From assembly GCA_003290165.1 (NCBI GenBank), contig QNQO01000652.1, positions 124,001-188,000 of the forward strand: a stretch of DNA of 64,000 bases, written 5' to 3'. Shown here piece by piece: positions 46,271-58,283 of this stretch. The stretch's first letter is position 1. The number at the start of each line of letters is the position of its first letter. The DNA comes from Berberis thunbergii. Its lineage: Eukaryota > Streptophyta > Magnoliopsida > Ranunculales > Berberidaceae. The notes under the pieces were generated by a model, which was given only the letters and a program-made list of their open reading frames with translations, was not told the DNA's origin and searched no databases. Both the position numbers and the translations under genes were made by a program.

Positions 46271-49200
46271 CTCAACAACAAATGACTGGTGTTTGGTTTC
46301 GTTGACTGATCTTGATGGTTTGAAGACGAAGACGAAGAAGAACGAGGATAAATTTTGGGTGGATAGATGAAGATAATGGTTCTGGCTTTGTCTTAGCAGC
46401 AGGACACCTCTCTCTCTGCCACCACCATATTCTTCTAATCTTTTATTTTTTTTATTTTTCTTGTGTAGATTTTGCTCTCACAGTGTGAATCTCATCTTTT
46501 CTTGTTGTCTTTCTTCTTACAGTTGTGTTCTCTTGTATTGCTCTTTTTGTTCTTGCCTTCTTAGATCTCTGTCACACATAATAGATGCTAGGTGAGAGTC
46601 AACCCCTTATCACCCACATACTTGATTTCTATAGTTATTTTGTTTCAGGAATTTAAGGGGTTGAAACTTAGATTTTCTGACAAATTCTTTGTTGGGTTTC
46701 CTATTAAATAAGTGAATTTTGAATCTTAGTAGGGGTTATTTACTATTTGAGGTTTGGAGAGCAGAGAGTTGAGAGATAGTTTTAGATACTTGTGTTATTG
46801 GAGTTTTGATTCTTTGGTTGTTTGTTTGAAAATAGACTTTGGAGCTCAATATATCAAGTGGAGGAGCTAGTGGGGTGGTCTTACTTTCCCCAAAATTTTG
46901 GTCTACGTAAGATTTTGAGATTCTAAGACCTCTACCAACACATCAATGCCCCCAAATGAATCGATTTCTCTGCTCCCGAAGAATACTGTTGTTGACGAAG
47001 CCTAGTATGATTTCCCGACAACACATTGAATAAGACTCATAATCTTTAGTTTAGATCTGAATTTTTAGATTCATAATCTTTAGTTTAGATCTTGATTTTT
47101 AGCCTGGTATGATTTCTCAAGTTGCTTGCTTTCAAGTCCTTCAGTGACTTGATATTCGTCTAGGAACACTGCTCTGTTATTTCTTTATTTGGTTTATCAT
47201 TGTCAAGTCATCTTAACTACCTCTATCGCATTGTTTAGGTGCCTAGTTTATTTGCCAGAGAGATTGTATCAGTTCAATTATCTTGAAAGATAACAATATG
47301 GGTTCCATGGAGTGAGTGCTTATTTTGGATTTATCAATTCTATCATGTGCCTGATGGACTACAACATGAATTGGTTTCCTTGTGCAAATTACTAAGGGTG
47401 TATCTAAGTGACATTGTTAAAATCTCATTTCTGTGAATGGGATTTGTTCAATTGGAAACATATCGTCTTTTGTTAAATAGTATATAGTTTGTTTCAGTAG
47501 CCTTTTTATTTAGAATGAACCATGGGTATCTTCTCACTCAAGATAAAAAAAAAGTTTTGTAACCCCTAATTGTAGTTACATGAATTTAATTGGTTGCATA
47601 AAATGCAGCTTTATGGCACTACAAAAGTCTTAAAGCAGTGATTATGTGAGAAAGAACTTGAAAATTCAACATTTGAAGGAGCGAGCAAACAAACAAAATA
47701 TAGTTGATAGACTGGATATAGTGTTTGTTGTAGCTTACAAAAGACATTAGTCTGATTTACTCTTGAACTATATTACAATTGGCAAGTTGAGGAACGAAAC
47801 TTGTGCTGTGTTGACATTGTGAGTATATATTTTATGCCTTCACAGTAACATTGTAAGCAGAATTATTGAATACAAAGTTTCATTTCCTTTGCTTTATTTT
47901 CCCGATCTAATAATGATGTATTGAATGCAGAGTTTCGCTCAGTTGTAGATTTTTCACGGGTTGAAAATGGTGGGGAAGTGTGGTGTACGATCAAGAAAAG
48001 GGCTAAGAGATTGGGAAATCTCTAAACCGATCCCATTTATGGAGCTGCTCCATAACAAGAATTTGAATCCTTTAGAATACACTTGGCATTGGTAGGACAA
48101 ATCTACGAAGTTCTCTTTGAAAAGTTGTTTGGAACACTCGGTTAAATTCGACCGAATGGTAGACATTGTAAATGGGTTTGACTCTCTTAAGCGGTCCTAT
48201 AAAGAAGCAAGTGCCCCCTTGATCAAACTTTTTGCATGGACAATTGCACATGGCAGTATACTCACAATACATAACTTGGCACACAGGGGTTCGATAATCT
48301 CTAACGAAGTAATAGGTGTGCAATGTGTTTCTCCTAGTCATTCTCTATTTTAGTGATAATATGATTTGTTTGGTTGATTGAAAAACATTTGAAGTTCATA
48401 GATTCTCGCATTCACAGAAAGAGATTAGCATAGTTGTTGAATTATTGAATAGTTGTATGGGTATTTGGTAGTGGTCGGCCATATCTAGATTGTCTTACCA
48501 AATGCATTATAACTTGTTCGTTTCTTCTTATTATTCTAAGACAAACCATCATAAGATATGGCACTTGTGTTCCTATAGTTCATGAAGAATCGGAACTGTG
48601 GAAATAAGATTTTTGTTGCCAAATTGAATAATTGCAACAACAAATGATAATTTGAAGGAATGCTTTACAATATTCAATACTAGTCTATAAAGGTTGAATT
48701 CTATCTTGTTTTCATAGTATAACTAATTTTTTTTGCTTGGGTAGACTTGCATAATCTATTTTTGTCCAAGTTTTGAGCTACTAAGAGTTGAAGTATCATT
48801 TTCTTCTTCTGCTTTTCTTCTTTTCTTTCATTCCATCAAGTGAAGAAGAAGACTTGAACACACCATGGACGGTTGTGCTTCATTACCTCAGACTCAAGGG
48901 GATGCTCCAAGTAAGTTTTCTTCCACCCTTTCATCTCTTATTCATTTGTAGATGTGATATAATTTGGAAATGGTAGAAAGTAGGATGTGATGTTTTATGA
49001 GTAATTAAACAAAAACATATTATGTTTGTTGATTTATGTTTATCAAATGAATTTTCATATTTGATAGAATTAATTACTAGGCTTGCCTTTTATATAGGTT
49101 TAACGTTTTCTTTCTTATCTTGTTTCAGGAGACGAGAGTTACCGAAATCGCATTCGTCTCCTAATGGTGATTCATGAGATGGTACACCGAAGAAACCAAT

Positions 49201-50261
49201 ATGCAATTGCAAATACTCGCAATGCTTGAAGTTGTAAGTATATTATCTCTTGCTATTGACTTTTCCCAAGTTCTGAAAATAGGTTAATATGTTTCCAATT
49301 TAGAGTTGATATGCATACAGTCTAGCCATGAATTTGGGTCTGGATAAGCAGTTAATGTCACCTCATTTTAGGTTTCCAGAATATATTTTCTAAAACCCAG
49401 CATAAAGTTGTCAATTGTAATATTTAGCCAAGGTTTTGTATGCTCCAGTGAATAAATAAGTAGTTTTACAAATCTTTTGCTTAAGGTGGAAGGGCCCCAA
49501 ATGTAGCACTGTAGAAAATCCATGAAAAGATTCCAATTATTCAGCAACTAAGTCCATAAAGGAATCCTAGTATTTTACATTTGACCATTTTCAGAGTGAG
49601 CAGATTTTAAGTGAGTGTAACTCAGCTCATATCTTACATCTCTGAGCATAGATTTTATGTGACCATTTTCAGAGTGAGCAGATACTTTAGTGGATGTGTT
49701 TCATATCAGCAATTTATGTTTACTTTCAAGAGCATGGACCCCATGGAATCACATAATAATGTGGAGGATCATTGCTTCATTAATATTCTAACTCATATTT
49801 GTAGCATTAGGTAGATTTTATTGGCAATCACTATTTGAATATTCCTAGACATGAATGCCCCAGATAATTTGAATTTGGTTTGTTCACATAATTTCTTACA
49901 ATTACCTCTTTATGGGATTATGATCATGGTATGGGCTAAATGACAAATTATTGGTTTAAGTAACTAGCAATGATGATTATGTTTCATGCTTGTGCTCTGA
50001 TTTTCGCCGGCATAATGTTTATCCCTCTTTTGTTCCAATTTTCATAATGTTTCAGTTGCTTATAATTATTATGTCTTGCTTGGTACGAAACTAGAGGTTG
50101 TACCTGTAAAAAGTGTGAATGAAGTTCATATGGTTGCAAGTCTCATGCATGAGGGTAACTGAACAGTGAACGTATTACCTTGTTTAGGTTATGTCCAATG
50201 ACAATCTTAACTTGCCGTAACATTTGTTCTTGTATTTGACTTGTTCTTACGAGTTTAATTT
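46271..50261. other. Interior of CACTA-2 without confident genes
   Basis: Short frames at 47954-48341 (both strands), 48788-48976 and an exon-like piece at 49130-49232 (plus strand GDESYRNRIRLLMVIHEMVH, acceptor TTTCAG, donor-like GTAAGT) could be captured exons, but I cannot name them. The rest is AT-rich. Confidence 0.35.
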
Positions 50262-50601
50262 ACAGAAATTGCATGGAACAAGTTCTACTCTAGCAGACCT
50301 GGTGATTGGACTTCCCTTCCCAAAAGGCAGGTCAGGAATTTCATTCATTTGCTAAATCTGGGATTTTGATCATTATTTTTCCTTATCTTTTTATTTAAAT
50401 ACTTTTCAACAAGAAAAATTATCTATTAGTTTTTTTTTCTTATGTGTGAATACTGAGATGTGAAACAGAACTTAAGAGATGTGGGAAAAGTTGCAGGCTT
50501 AGATGGACTAATTACCTGAAGCCTGATCTCAAGCATGACAACTTCACACCTGAAGAAGAAGAGTTGATTGTCAAACTTCATAGAGCCATTGGTGGTAACA
50601 G
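50262..50601 (+). pseudogene. Captured R2R3-MYB transcription factor fragment
   Basis: Exon at about 50468-50601 reads [44 protein letters not shown] and then a donor (AG|GTGGGT) exactly where R2R3-MYB genes have their second intron. A preceding piece (50262-50333) reads RPGDWTSLPKRQ, fitting the end of MYB exon 1. LRWTNYLRPDLKHDxFT is the R2/R3 junction of the MYB35/MYB80-like anther regulators. The rest of R2 and all of R3's third helix are absent. Plus strand, a DNA-level capture with intron. Confidence 0.8.
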
Positions 50602-51124
50602 GTGGGTGCAGTTTTTGCCATAAGATTTTTTTTGTTTCTTTCATTTTTTTTACAATATAATTTGAGGAGTATATTTTCTTGTCTATTTACATTTAACTTC
50701 TTTAAGATACACTTCATATGTAGTTTGTATAAAGGAATTCTAGTGGTGCTTTGGTTTCCATTAAAAGGATTTTAGCAAGGGAACTGAAAACAAAGACATA
50801 ATCAGTGTCAAGGAAACAACCATGCTTGTGAGCACTTGAATCCATGTATAAATGACTTGATTGATCTGTGTTATGGGTTTTCCTTTTCCCTGGAAAAAAT
50901 GTCGAAAATTCATGCCCTTCTAGGGTTCAAAGTTTAACTTCTTCTCCCTTAAATATCATAACTTAAATTGAAATTTCTTTGCAGACAATTGTGACAAGAG
51001 CAGGGGATGAAACACTGTGGTTTTGGAATGTCTTTCCTTCAATGAAAAACCCAGTAATTATACTTGTTAAAAACCTATAGATCTCTAATCACTATGTCCT
51101 CAAAAGTCATATACAAAAAACCTA

Positions 51125-51345
51125 GCTAGGCGTTGACCATATTTGTTTACGATTTCAGGCATCTGTTCGAGACACTGGCCTTTGGTCATTGGGACGAACA
51201 CATATTTGATGAAATCTATTGCTCAGAAAAGAGAGAAGTACTTCTAAATGGAAAGAATGAGTTTTACAAACTATACTTTGCAGGAGTGAAGATGCTTGAC
51301 CATAGCAATTATCTTCTTGAATCACCATGGTGCCAAGTATGAGAC
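51125..51345 (+). pseudogene. Unassigned exon-like frame in CACTA-2
   Basis: Plus-strand frame (69 codons) reads HLFETLAFGHWDEHIFDEIY and KNEFYKLYFAGVKMLDHSNY after an acceptor-like TTTCAG. It is not recognised. It may be the last exon of a captured or chimeric gene. Confidence 0.3.
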
Positions 51346-51579
51346 TACCCAACAACTTTATGTCAAATCCATGTAATGGTGGGAGTGAAGAAATCAATTC
51401 ATTGAGATGTAGTGTAGTACTTTTGAGACAATGTTGTCATTGAGATAATATTTTTATCGTATTGTATTCAAATTGTGATGGTAGTTCGTATGTTTATGAG
51501 ATGATTAATATCTATTTTTGGATCATTTGGATGCTTTATATATAATATATGCAATATTATCTTCTATAGTTAAAGAAAT

Positions 51580-51905
51580 CAGTGTTATAAAAAGTCATTT
51601 GATAGCACTTGGTCAGTGCTATAGAAAAAAAAAGGACTTGAGAAATGCTATAGAAACTAATACAATAACATTTGTTAAATGCTACGTGAAGGAAAATAAT
51701 AATGTTTCAAAAACGCTATTAATAACTAGACAATAACATTTCTAAAGCGCTATATCAAGGTAAACGCTATAAATGGTCCTACTTACAATGGCGTTTCTAA
51801 AACGCAATGAATAACCCAATACCTATTATAGCCCCGGCAGACACAACATTTACTAAAACGCAATGATATCCTACAATAGCGTTTTTTAAACGCTATGAAT
51901 AAGCA
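51580..51905. repeat. Right sub-terminal repeats of CACTA-2
   Basis: At least eight degenerate copies of AACGCTAT(A/G)AAT or its complement ATAGCGTTT. Confidence 0.7.
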
Positions 51906-51922
51906 TTTGTGGTGTAGTGTTC

Positions 51923-52351
51923 ATATGGATATTTAGAGTATATATGTAAGAACCATTTTCTTTAGTTATAATATTTTAACTTTAAAAGAATGATCGAGGA
52001 ATATAGTAATATGATTGTTAGAGATATGGTTTGTTGATTGAACAACTTAGAAATTTGTAGGACACTTTTCATTTGCATCTTACATCACATGTGTTAGTTG
52101 CATATGGGTTTAATATGTATATTTTCATAATGGACAACTTCAGCATGACATCCTAGAATTGTATTTTATTTTTTTTGTATCTGTAGTCTGCTCATACCAG
52201 TGTGGCTGAGCCACATTCTTTTTAGTGAAACAGTATGGTACGATCTGAAATACCACTCACGGGTACCCTAAGATATGATGAGCAAGACTATAGGGGTGAA
52301 TAATCTCTTTTTAATTTTTAATTTTTTTTTGAAAAACTTTTCCAGAAGAAT
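51923..52351. other. AT-rich DNA between CACTA-2 and the Athila LTR
   Basis: No genes or repeats recognised. Confidence 0.4.
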
Positions 52352-54354
52352 TGATGCGGATTTAACTAACCTAAATTAACAGGTTAATTCAGCCCACTTG
52401 TAATAACCGCAAGTGCACGGTGCCTAACTGGTAGACAACGGCAAGTACGGGTCGATCCCACGAGGAAGGTGGATGTTATTGAAATTTAGAATTTAATTAA
52501 ACTAATTTAGAGAAATGGGGTTACAGTGTTTTTAAAGCTAAACTAAAAATAAATTAAAAATAGGAAAAATAAAAGATAGATGAAATGAGATGGGTTTGGT
52601 GGGCTTGGACTCACCAATGAGTTAGCAAAAATATATTTAATCTAAATTACTGAATTTAAATACGAGAAACTTATGGATGAGAATCCCTTGCTTACACCGA
52701 ATATATGATCGTTATAATCTAATTAGACTTATATCATGTTTCTATCAAACATTCACAAGTTATTTCAAGCAAATATGCTTTTACTAAGTATTAAATGTCT
52801 TTTTAGGGCACACTTAATCAAAGTTTAAGCTTAATAATTTTTAGCACATGCTTTGAATATTAATAAAGGGTAATTCTAACTACCAAACATATCAAGTTTA
52901 CTTACTCGAAAATGCAAGGTGGAAGCAAATTATCAAAATTCAGAAATAACTTGTAATGACAATTAAGCAAACCATTCAGTAAAATAACTTTAAAATAATT
53001 TTTACAGCCCAATTGGTTTGTCACAAACTCGATGTGGTGTCGAACAGCAAATCGACGATTGGGTGTGCACGAATCCCGAGGAAATGGCCCTTAATTTGCT
53101 CTGTGGTGGTACAGAACAAATCAAAGGGGTGGAAATAGCCAGAAAATCGATTTAAAACCAATTCCCGCCCTGCTACAGTATTGCTACAGTACTGCTACAG
53201 TACACAGCGAATTGCGATCTTCTTCTCCAGCGAGACAGCGCGGTTCTCGGCCTCGTTCTCGCTCCTTGCGGCTTCCCTCGACTCCCTCGTGACGCTAGAA
53301 CCTGTAAAAGATGAGATAGAGTGAAGAAAACCACGAAAAAATAGCAATTGAAACAGGGAAGAAACTCCCTGTTTTCGCGACTCTGTCGCGACTGTTCCGG
53401 CCTGATTCTCGCGGCTTCGCGGCTTCCTTCGTCCTTAACGTGATCCTAGAACCTGCAAAGAAGAACGAAGTGAAGAAAATACAAATAAAATTGCAAATTC
53501 AGCGAAGAAACAGGGAGAGGAAACTCCCTGTTTTCGCGGCTGTTTCTGCTCGGTTGCGAGCTCTGGCGGAGGTGGTGGTTGCGGTGTTTCTTGGTCTGGG
53601 CGTGATTATGGTTGCGAGATAAGGAACTCCAGATGACCAGAGGCCGAGAGAGGGGAGGAGCAAGCTCTGTTGCGAGATGAGACAGAATCGTGGTGCGGCT
53701 CTGTTCCACGGCGAGGGTGGCGGTTCGTGATCTGTTTGGACAGTGAAGAGGAGTAGGGCGTGGTGGTGGAGTTGGAAAAGTGGTGGCTTGTGATGATAAT
53801 CACTTTGAGAGGATGAGGTTTTGATTTTCAATTATGTTCTTTTCCCTTCTCTTCTCTCCCACTTCTCATCTTATTCTCTTCTATTTATAGAGAAAGATCC
53901 ATGGGATAGAACATGGAAGAACACGGTTGTTGGGAGAACATGGGTTAGAACATGGGAGAACATGGTTGTTGGGAGAATGTTGGTGGATGTTGGTATTGGG
54001 CTTAGGCTTAGGCTTAGGCTTAGGATTTGGTTTATGGACTTAGGTTTTGGTTTATGGGTAGGCTTAAGGTTTGATTTATGGATTAGGTTGTAGGCTTAGG
54101 ATTTGTGGATTAGGTTGTAGGCTTAGGGTTTATGGACTTAGGGTTTGAGTTTATAGGTTTTAGGTTTTGTGATTCTCTCTCTACTTTGTACCATCACGTG
54201 CAATCCTTATACAGTCTCCTTAATATGATTTCATCGTTTAAGCGCAATTTTCTGGAAAGAGATAAAAACAAAATAATTATTATAAAATATAAGAATCGAA
54301 ACACTAACATGTATAAATTAAGGGGTATATTATGTAATAATTATGTGACTATCA
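52352..54354 (-). repeat. 3' LTR of the Athila element
   Basis: TGATGCGGATTT ... GTGACTATCA, about 2003 bp. It contains a three-fold TGCTACAGTAC repeat (53168-53202), a duplicated ~150-bp block (53225-53378 and 53383-53545, both with GTGA-GCTAGAACCTG-AAA and AAACTCCCTGTTTTCGCG), and a TTAGG-rich repeat. Confidence 0.7.
53990..54165. repeat. GGCTTA / TTAGGGTTTATGG repeats in the Athila LTR
   Basis: Four perfect GGCTTA units (from 53998) are followed by irregular units such as ACTTAGGTTTTGGTTTATGG and ATTAGGTTGTAGGCTTAGG. They resemble, but are not, the plant telomere repeat TTTAGGG. Confidence 0.75.
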
Positions 54355-55232
54355 AATACCCCCAAACCTATATTTTGCTAGTCCTCGAGCAAAACAATAA
54401 AAAAGAAAATTCTAACTCACTTTCGCAGGAATCATCGGTTGCATTTACCTTAAACGTGCAACAAGGCTTTAAACCCCTAGATTACCTCTAGTGGACGAGT
54501 TATAGTCTCGTGAGAGTTTCCAGAAATGTTACCCACAAACATTACTGACTCAATCAAAACTTGGTCAAACAGTGTTTATTTTAAAACTTCAAGAAATGCA
54601 GGAAACCAACAATGTCATTTTAGTGTATCAACAAATCTCCAAATAATTTAATATTCTCCAAAGGTTAGAAAAAATTCATAATCATCCTCAACTCAATGTG
54701 TGTGTGTGGATAGCACTGTCAACATAACTTTTCATTTCAGAGTAAAACAATGACTAAATCTCCTGTAGAAAGTTTGTTTTGACTTCAAACCTCTTATGTC
54801 ACTCACAATAAAGCACTCAGAGATTTGGTATTTCACTCAGTTTATATGTGAGGAAAAAAGTAAATAATGGAAAACAATCATCTCACATATAGTAATATGA
54901 AGAACGGACTTTTCAAGAATGGAATGAACATGATCTCATGGACAGGAATATCAATTACTTTTGGGAATGTTGAATCAAACACCATAGGTCTTGGTTATTA
55001 AATCTCCACATCTACGAAACCAACCTTTACCTAAGATTAACTAGGACTTTGTTGGGTTGTAACGGGCTTGGGTAATGGTTAATAAGAAATGTCAAAGGAT
55101 TCTAACAAAAATTTCTAGGAATGTATACACCCATTATACGAACAATTAGGGCTGTCAAGAATAAATCAGTGTTGCGCACCATCAATTTTTTCTTCATTCT
55201 CACATCTTTATCCTCATTCACATTCTTCTTCT

Positions 55233-55263
<31 letters not shown>

Positions 55264-56421
55264 CTTTCTTTCATAGAGGATTTATGAAATATCTCATATT
55301 TTGCTCTTTCATGCCCTTTTTACACCAAGTATATTCATCCGTACACATTCCCAGAAAAATTGGGTAAAGGTTAATGGGTTAACAAATAAAAGGTTAATCT
55401 ATGGCTCAAAAGGCTACAAAAAGTTAATGTTATGGGTAAGTTAAAAGGCTAGTTAATGGTTTAAAGAAAAGAAAAAAAAAATGCCTAGATCATTTCCTAA
55501 GTTCGGGTCAGTATTATGACATCTCAATTGAATAAGCCAAGAAGTTCTAGTGTAATAATTCAATTTTGATGTCATTCCCAAAGCAATTGATCAGAAAAAT
55601 GAGAATAATGAGATCATCAACGAGATAATACGGACTCAAGAAAAATCAGAGTTTATGTATAACCCTCAGAAAAATAGAAAGGCTCAAAACTTTCAAGGTT
55701 AAGTCTTCACTATTATTCTAAGGTTTTCTAGTATATATTTCACTCATCAACTTCAAGTTATGCTAACATGGCTCATGGTGCAAAGATAATCGAGTTGAAA
55801 AATCTTATGAACCAGATCTAACTTAAGGATCATACTAAACTGTCAGTCTTTACCAATATGTCAAGCTGGCTTGCATTTTCTTGAGTATAAAACATTTAGA
55901 ATCCATTTTCATAATCACAAAATACCAAGTTTTCTTGACAGAAAAGCAATTTTTTTTTTCAAGAAAAGAAAAGAAAATACTACGAAAAAAAATGAAAAAT
56001 TCACCTTTTCAAATACTACGAAAAAAATGAAAAATTCACTGACTCATGAATCCTACCCCCAAACCTAATCCAAACATTGTCCTCAATGTTTAACAAAATA
56101 ATCTTACAAATGAATGAAATAAGTACAGGAGAGGAGGTTAGAACAGTATTACCGCGGTGAAGATTTTACCAATTTCCAAGAAGTCATCCATCAATGAGGC
56201 TCACAAACATAAGAATCATGGAGTTTTCATTAGAAATCGATAAAATGCAGACTCGACACTAACAAAGAAAACTAAAAAGAAAGCTAGTTGTTAGTCAAAA
56301 CTGTTACGGAGCTAACGAGTAAGAGTGAAACACAACTAAATAGGGTACTCGAAAATCAATCCAGACTAACACAACTAAAGCTTGGTTTAACGTCATCAGC
56401 CCGACAAAACCCAAAAGATCC
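54355..56421 (-). other. 3' non-coding region of the Athila element
   Basis: No env-like or other long frame remains. It holds a ~31-bp T tract at 55233-55263 and a second CCCCCAAACCTA...GTCCTCAATGTT motif at 56056, like the one at the LTR border, which suggests an internal duplication of the polypurine-tract region. Confidence 0.5.
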
Positions 56422-57519
56422 TCAATTCTGATACACAGGGTCCTCTAATAGCATCACATCAACCTCGGCTTCTAATCGAGGTAACTCTAAGAATGGCTTA
56501 AGACGTTGACCATTTACCTTAAATGCATGGCCATCCTTAGGGTTAACGATCTCCACAGCTCCATGTGGGAACACTGCTTTCACAATGTAAGGACCAGACC
56601 ACCGAGATCTCAACTTTCCAGGAAAAAGTCGTAACCGAGAGTTGAACAACAAAACTTTTTGAGACGGTTCAAAGGACTTACGAAGAATGGATTTATCATG
56701 AAATATCTTCGTTCGTTCTTTGTAGATTTTGGCATTGTGATACGCATCATTTCGGATCTCTTCCAACTCACCAAGTTGAAGTTTACGATGCGATCCAGCC
56801 TTGACCATATCAAAATTGAATGTCTTTATAGCCCAATAAGCACGATGTTCCAATTCCACAGGCAAATGACATGCTTTTCCATAAACAAGCCTATATGGAG
56901 ACATTCCAATCGGGGTCTTAAATGATGTTCTATAAGCCCAAAGAGCATCATTCAGTCGTTGAGACCAGTCTTTACGATCTGGTCTGACTGTCTTCTCTAG
57001 AATGTTTTTAATCTCCCGATTGGAAATCTCAACTTGCCCACTTGTTTGTGGATGATAGGGAGTGCCAACTTTATGAGTGATGGAGTATTTTCGAACTAAT
57101 AGCTCGAATGGTTTATTGCAAAAATGAGAACCACCATCACTTATAATGGCACGCGGAATACCAAAACGAGAAAAGATATTATCTTTCAAGAATCTTACCA
57201 CAACCCTGTGGTCATTCGTTTTACATGGTATCGCTTCTACCCATTTGGACACATAATCCACAGCAACTAGGATGAAAAGATTACCAAACGAAGGCGGGAA
57301 TGGTCCCATGAAATCAATACCCCAAACATCAAAGATTTCAACCACAAGAATATTAGTAAGGGGCATCATGTTGCGACGAGAAATGGAACCCATTCGTTGG
57401 CATCGATCACAAGTGGTGCAAAAGGCATGAGTATCTCGAAAAAGGGTAGGCCAATAAAAACCACTCTGCAAAATTTTTGCAGCTGTCTTTTTAGAGCTAA
57501 AATGACCACCACAATCCAA
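56422..57519 (-). CDS. Athila integrase, 365 codons, N-terminally truncated
   Basis: Begins in the zinc-binding region ([20 protein letters not shown], with C-x2-C), then the catalytic core with first D ([14 protein letters not shown]), second D ([15 protein letters not shown]) and E ([17 protein letters not shown]), then the GPY/F-type C-terminal module ([29 protein letters not shown]). This order and wording are those of Ty3 integrases, best of Athila. Stop-free over 365 codons, which is unusual in this window. The HH half of the zinc finger and all upstream polyprotein are missing, so it has no natural start. Confidence 0.88.
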   Translation of the reverse strand: MDCGGHFSSKKTAAKILQSGFYWPTLFRDTHAFCTTCDRCQRMGSISRRNMMPLTNILVVEIFDVWGIDFMGPFPPSFGNLFILVAVDYVSKWVEAIPCKTNDHRVVVRFLKDNIFSRFGIPRAIISDGGSHFCNKPFELLVRKYSITHKVGTPYHPQTSGQVEISNREIKNILEKTVRPDRKDWSQRLNDALWAYRTSFKTPIGMSPYRLVYGKACHLPVELEHRAYWAIKTFNFDMVKAGSHRKLQLGELEEIRNDAYHNAKIYKERTKIFHDKSILRKSFEPSQKVLLFNSRLRLFPGKLRSRWSGPYIVKAVFPHGAVEIVNPKDGHAFKVNGQRLKPFLELPRLEAEVDVMLLEDPVYQN

Positions 57520-58074
57520 GCAAAAACCAAGACTCCTACTTCAATAATCCATCCACTCCATCAACATGCAAACATGAACAACCCCAACCAAGCAACAACT
57601 CTTTTACACCCCTCTTACAAAGCTCTCAAACCCAACAATGGTTGAGAAATAAAAAGGAAAGAAGAAGAAGAAGAGTTTGACATCTTACATGCAAACCCAA
57701 GATCTCATAAGAATCACACCTTATAAGCAAGCAACCTCAACCCTACCCTCTTGTTAATTCTCAAACCTTTCCATGAGAACACAAAGGAAAAATGTAGAAA
57801 ATGAATTCTCAAATCATCTCTACACCCATATGTGGTGGTGGTTGACAATACACACCCCCACACAACTACTACCATATACACACACAAGGCAATCTAAGCT
57901 CCATCGATCATTTATCAACACATAATAACGACGACAAATGAGTCCACATACTATCAAGTGATCATGCATGTGGATCTACACTCATGGGGACCACGGGAGT
58001 CAACAACTCTGGTTGGGCCCATCGAACTTAAACTCCGGCCCACACAACCTAAGTGCCGGAACCAAAACTTAAAA
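57520..58074. other. Unassigned DNA right of the Athila truncation
   Basis: Sequence changes character abruptly at 57520 (CAAAAACCAAGACTCC), becoming CA-rich and non-coding. No gene seen. Confidence 0.4.
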
Positions 58075-58083
58075 AATAGAAAA

Positions 58084-58274
58084 CAGAAATTCTAGCTGGC
58101 CTGGTTTGCTGCCTAGGAGGGGCGAAAATACATTTTTGCCCCTCCTCCGTATTTTCGCCCCTCCTCCTTAAACACACAGCTCCAAAAAGTGTTTAAGGAG
58201 GAGTGGCAAAAATGTATTTTCGCCCCTCCCAGGCAGCAAACTAGGCCGGTTTCCCAGGCCAACTAGAATTTCTC
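58084..58274. mobile_element. Foldback Mutator-type MITE (191 bp)
   Basis: The two halves are inverted copies: CAGAAATTCTAGCTGGCCTGG at the left pairs with CCAGGCCAACTAGAATTTCTC at the right, and GGGGCGAAAATACATTTTTG with CAAAAATGTATTTTCGCCCC. Perfect 9-bp target duplication AATAGAAAA (58075-58083 and 58275-58283). The 9-bp duplication points to the Mutator superfamily. No coding content. Confidence 0.85.
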
Positions 58275-58283
58275 AATAGAAAA

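Larger units (their letters stand above)
45199..51919. mobile_element. CACTA-2: second CACTA transposon (6.7 kb) with gene fragments
   Basis: Ends CACTACACCATAAGTGCCCATT (45199 on) and, inverted at the right, CACTACACCACAAATGCTTATT; target duplication TTC (45196-45198 and 51920-51922). The sub-terminal DNA on the right has repeated AACGCTAT / AGCGTTTT motifs (51590-51900), different from those of CACTA-1, so it is another family. No transposase frame was recognised. It carries an R2R3-MYB fragment, a Ser-rich unassigned frame and a solo LTR. Confidence 0.85.
52352..57519 (-). mobile_element. Athila-type Ty3 retrotransposon, 3' part only
   Basis: The minus strand carries integrase and then, toward lower coordinates, ~2 kb of non-coding 3' region and a ~2.0-kb LTR. 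The LTR's internal border (CAAATACCCCCAAACC..., polypurine tract on the minus strand) and phrases such as GTAATAACCGCAAGTGCACGG, ACGGGTCGATCCCACGAGGA and GTCCTCGAGCAA are characteristic of Athila elements. Everything 5' of the integrase (gag, protease, RT, 5' LTR) is missing beyond 57519. Confidence 0.8.

Noticed and set aside
48072..48353. Overlapping frames on both strands (78 and 89 codons)
   Set aside because: Checked for FAR1/FHY3, zinc-finger and receptor-kinase patterns; none fits convincingly.
53990..54165. Interstitial telomere
   Set aside because: Units are GGCTTA and irregular variants rather than TTTAGGG and lie in an Athila LTR.
55233..55263. Poly-T tract as the poly(A) tail of a minus-strand retrocopy or LINE/SINE
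   Set aside because: It lies inside the Athila 3' region; no LINE or SINE motifs or target duplication were found beside it.
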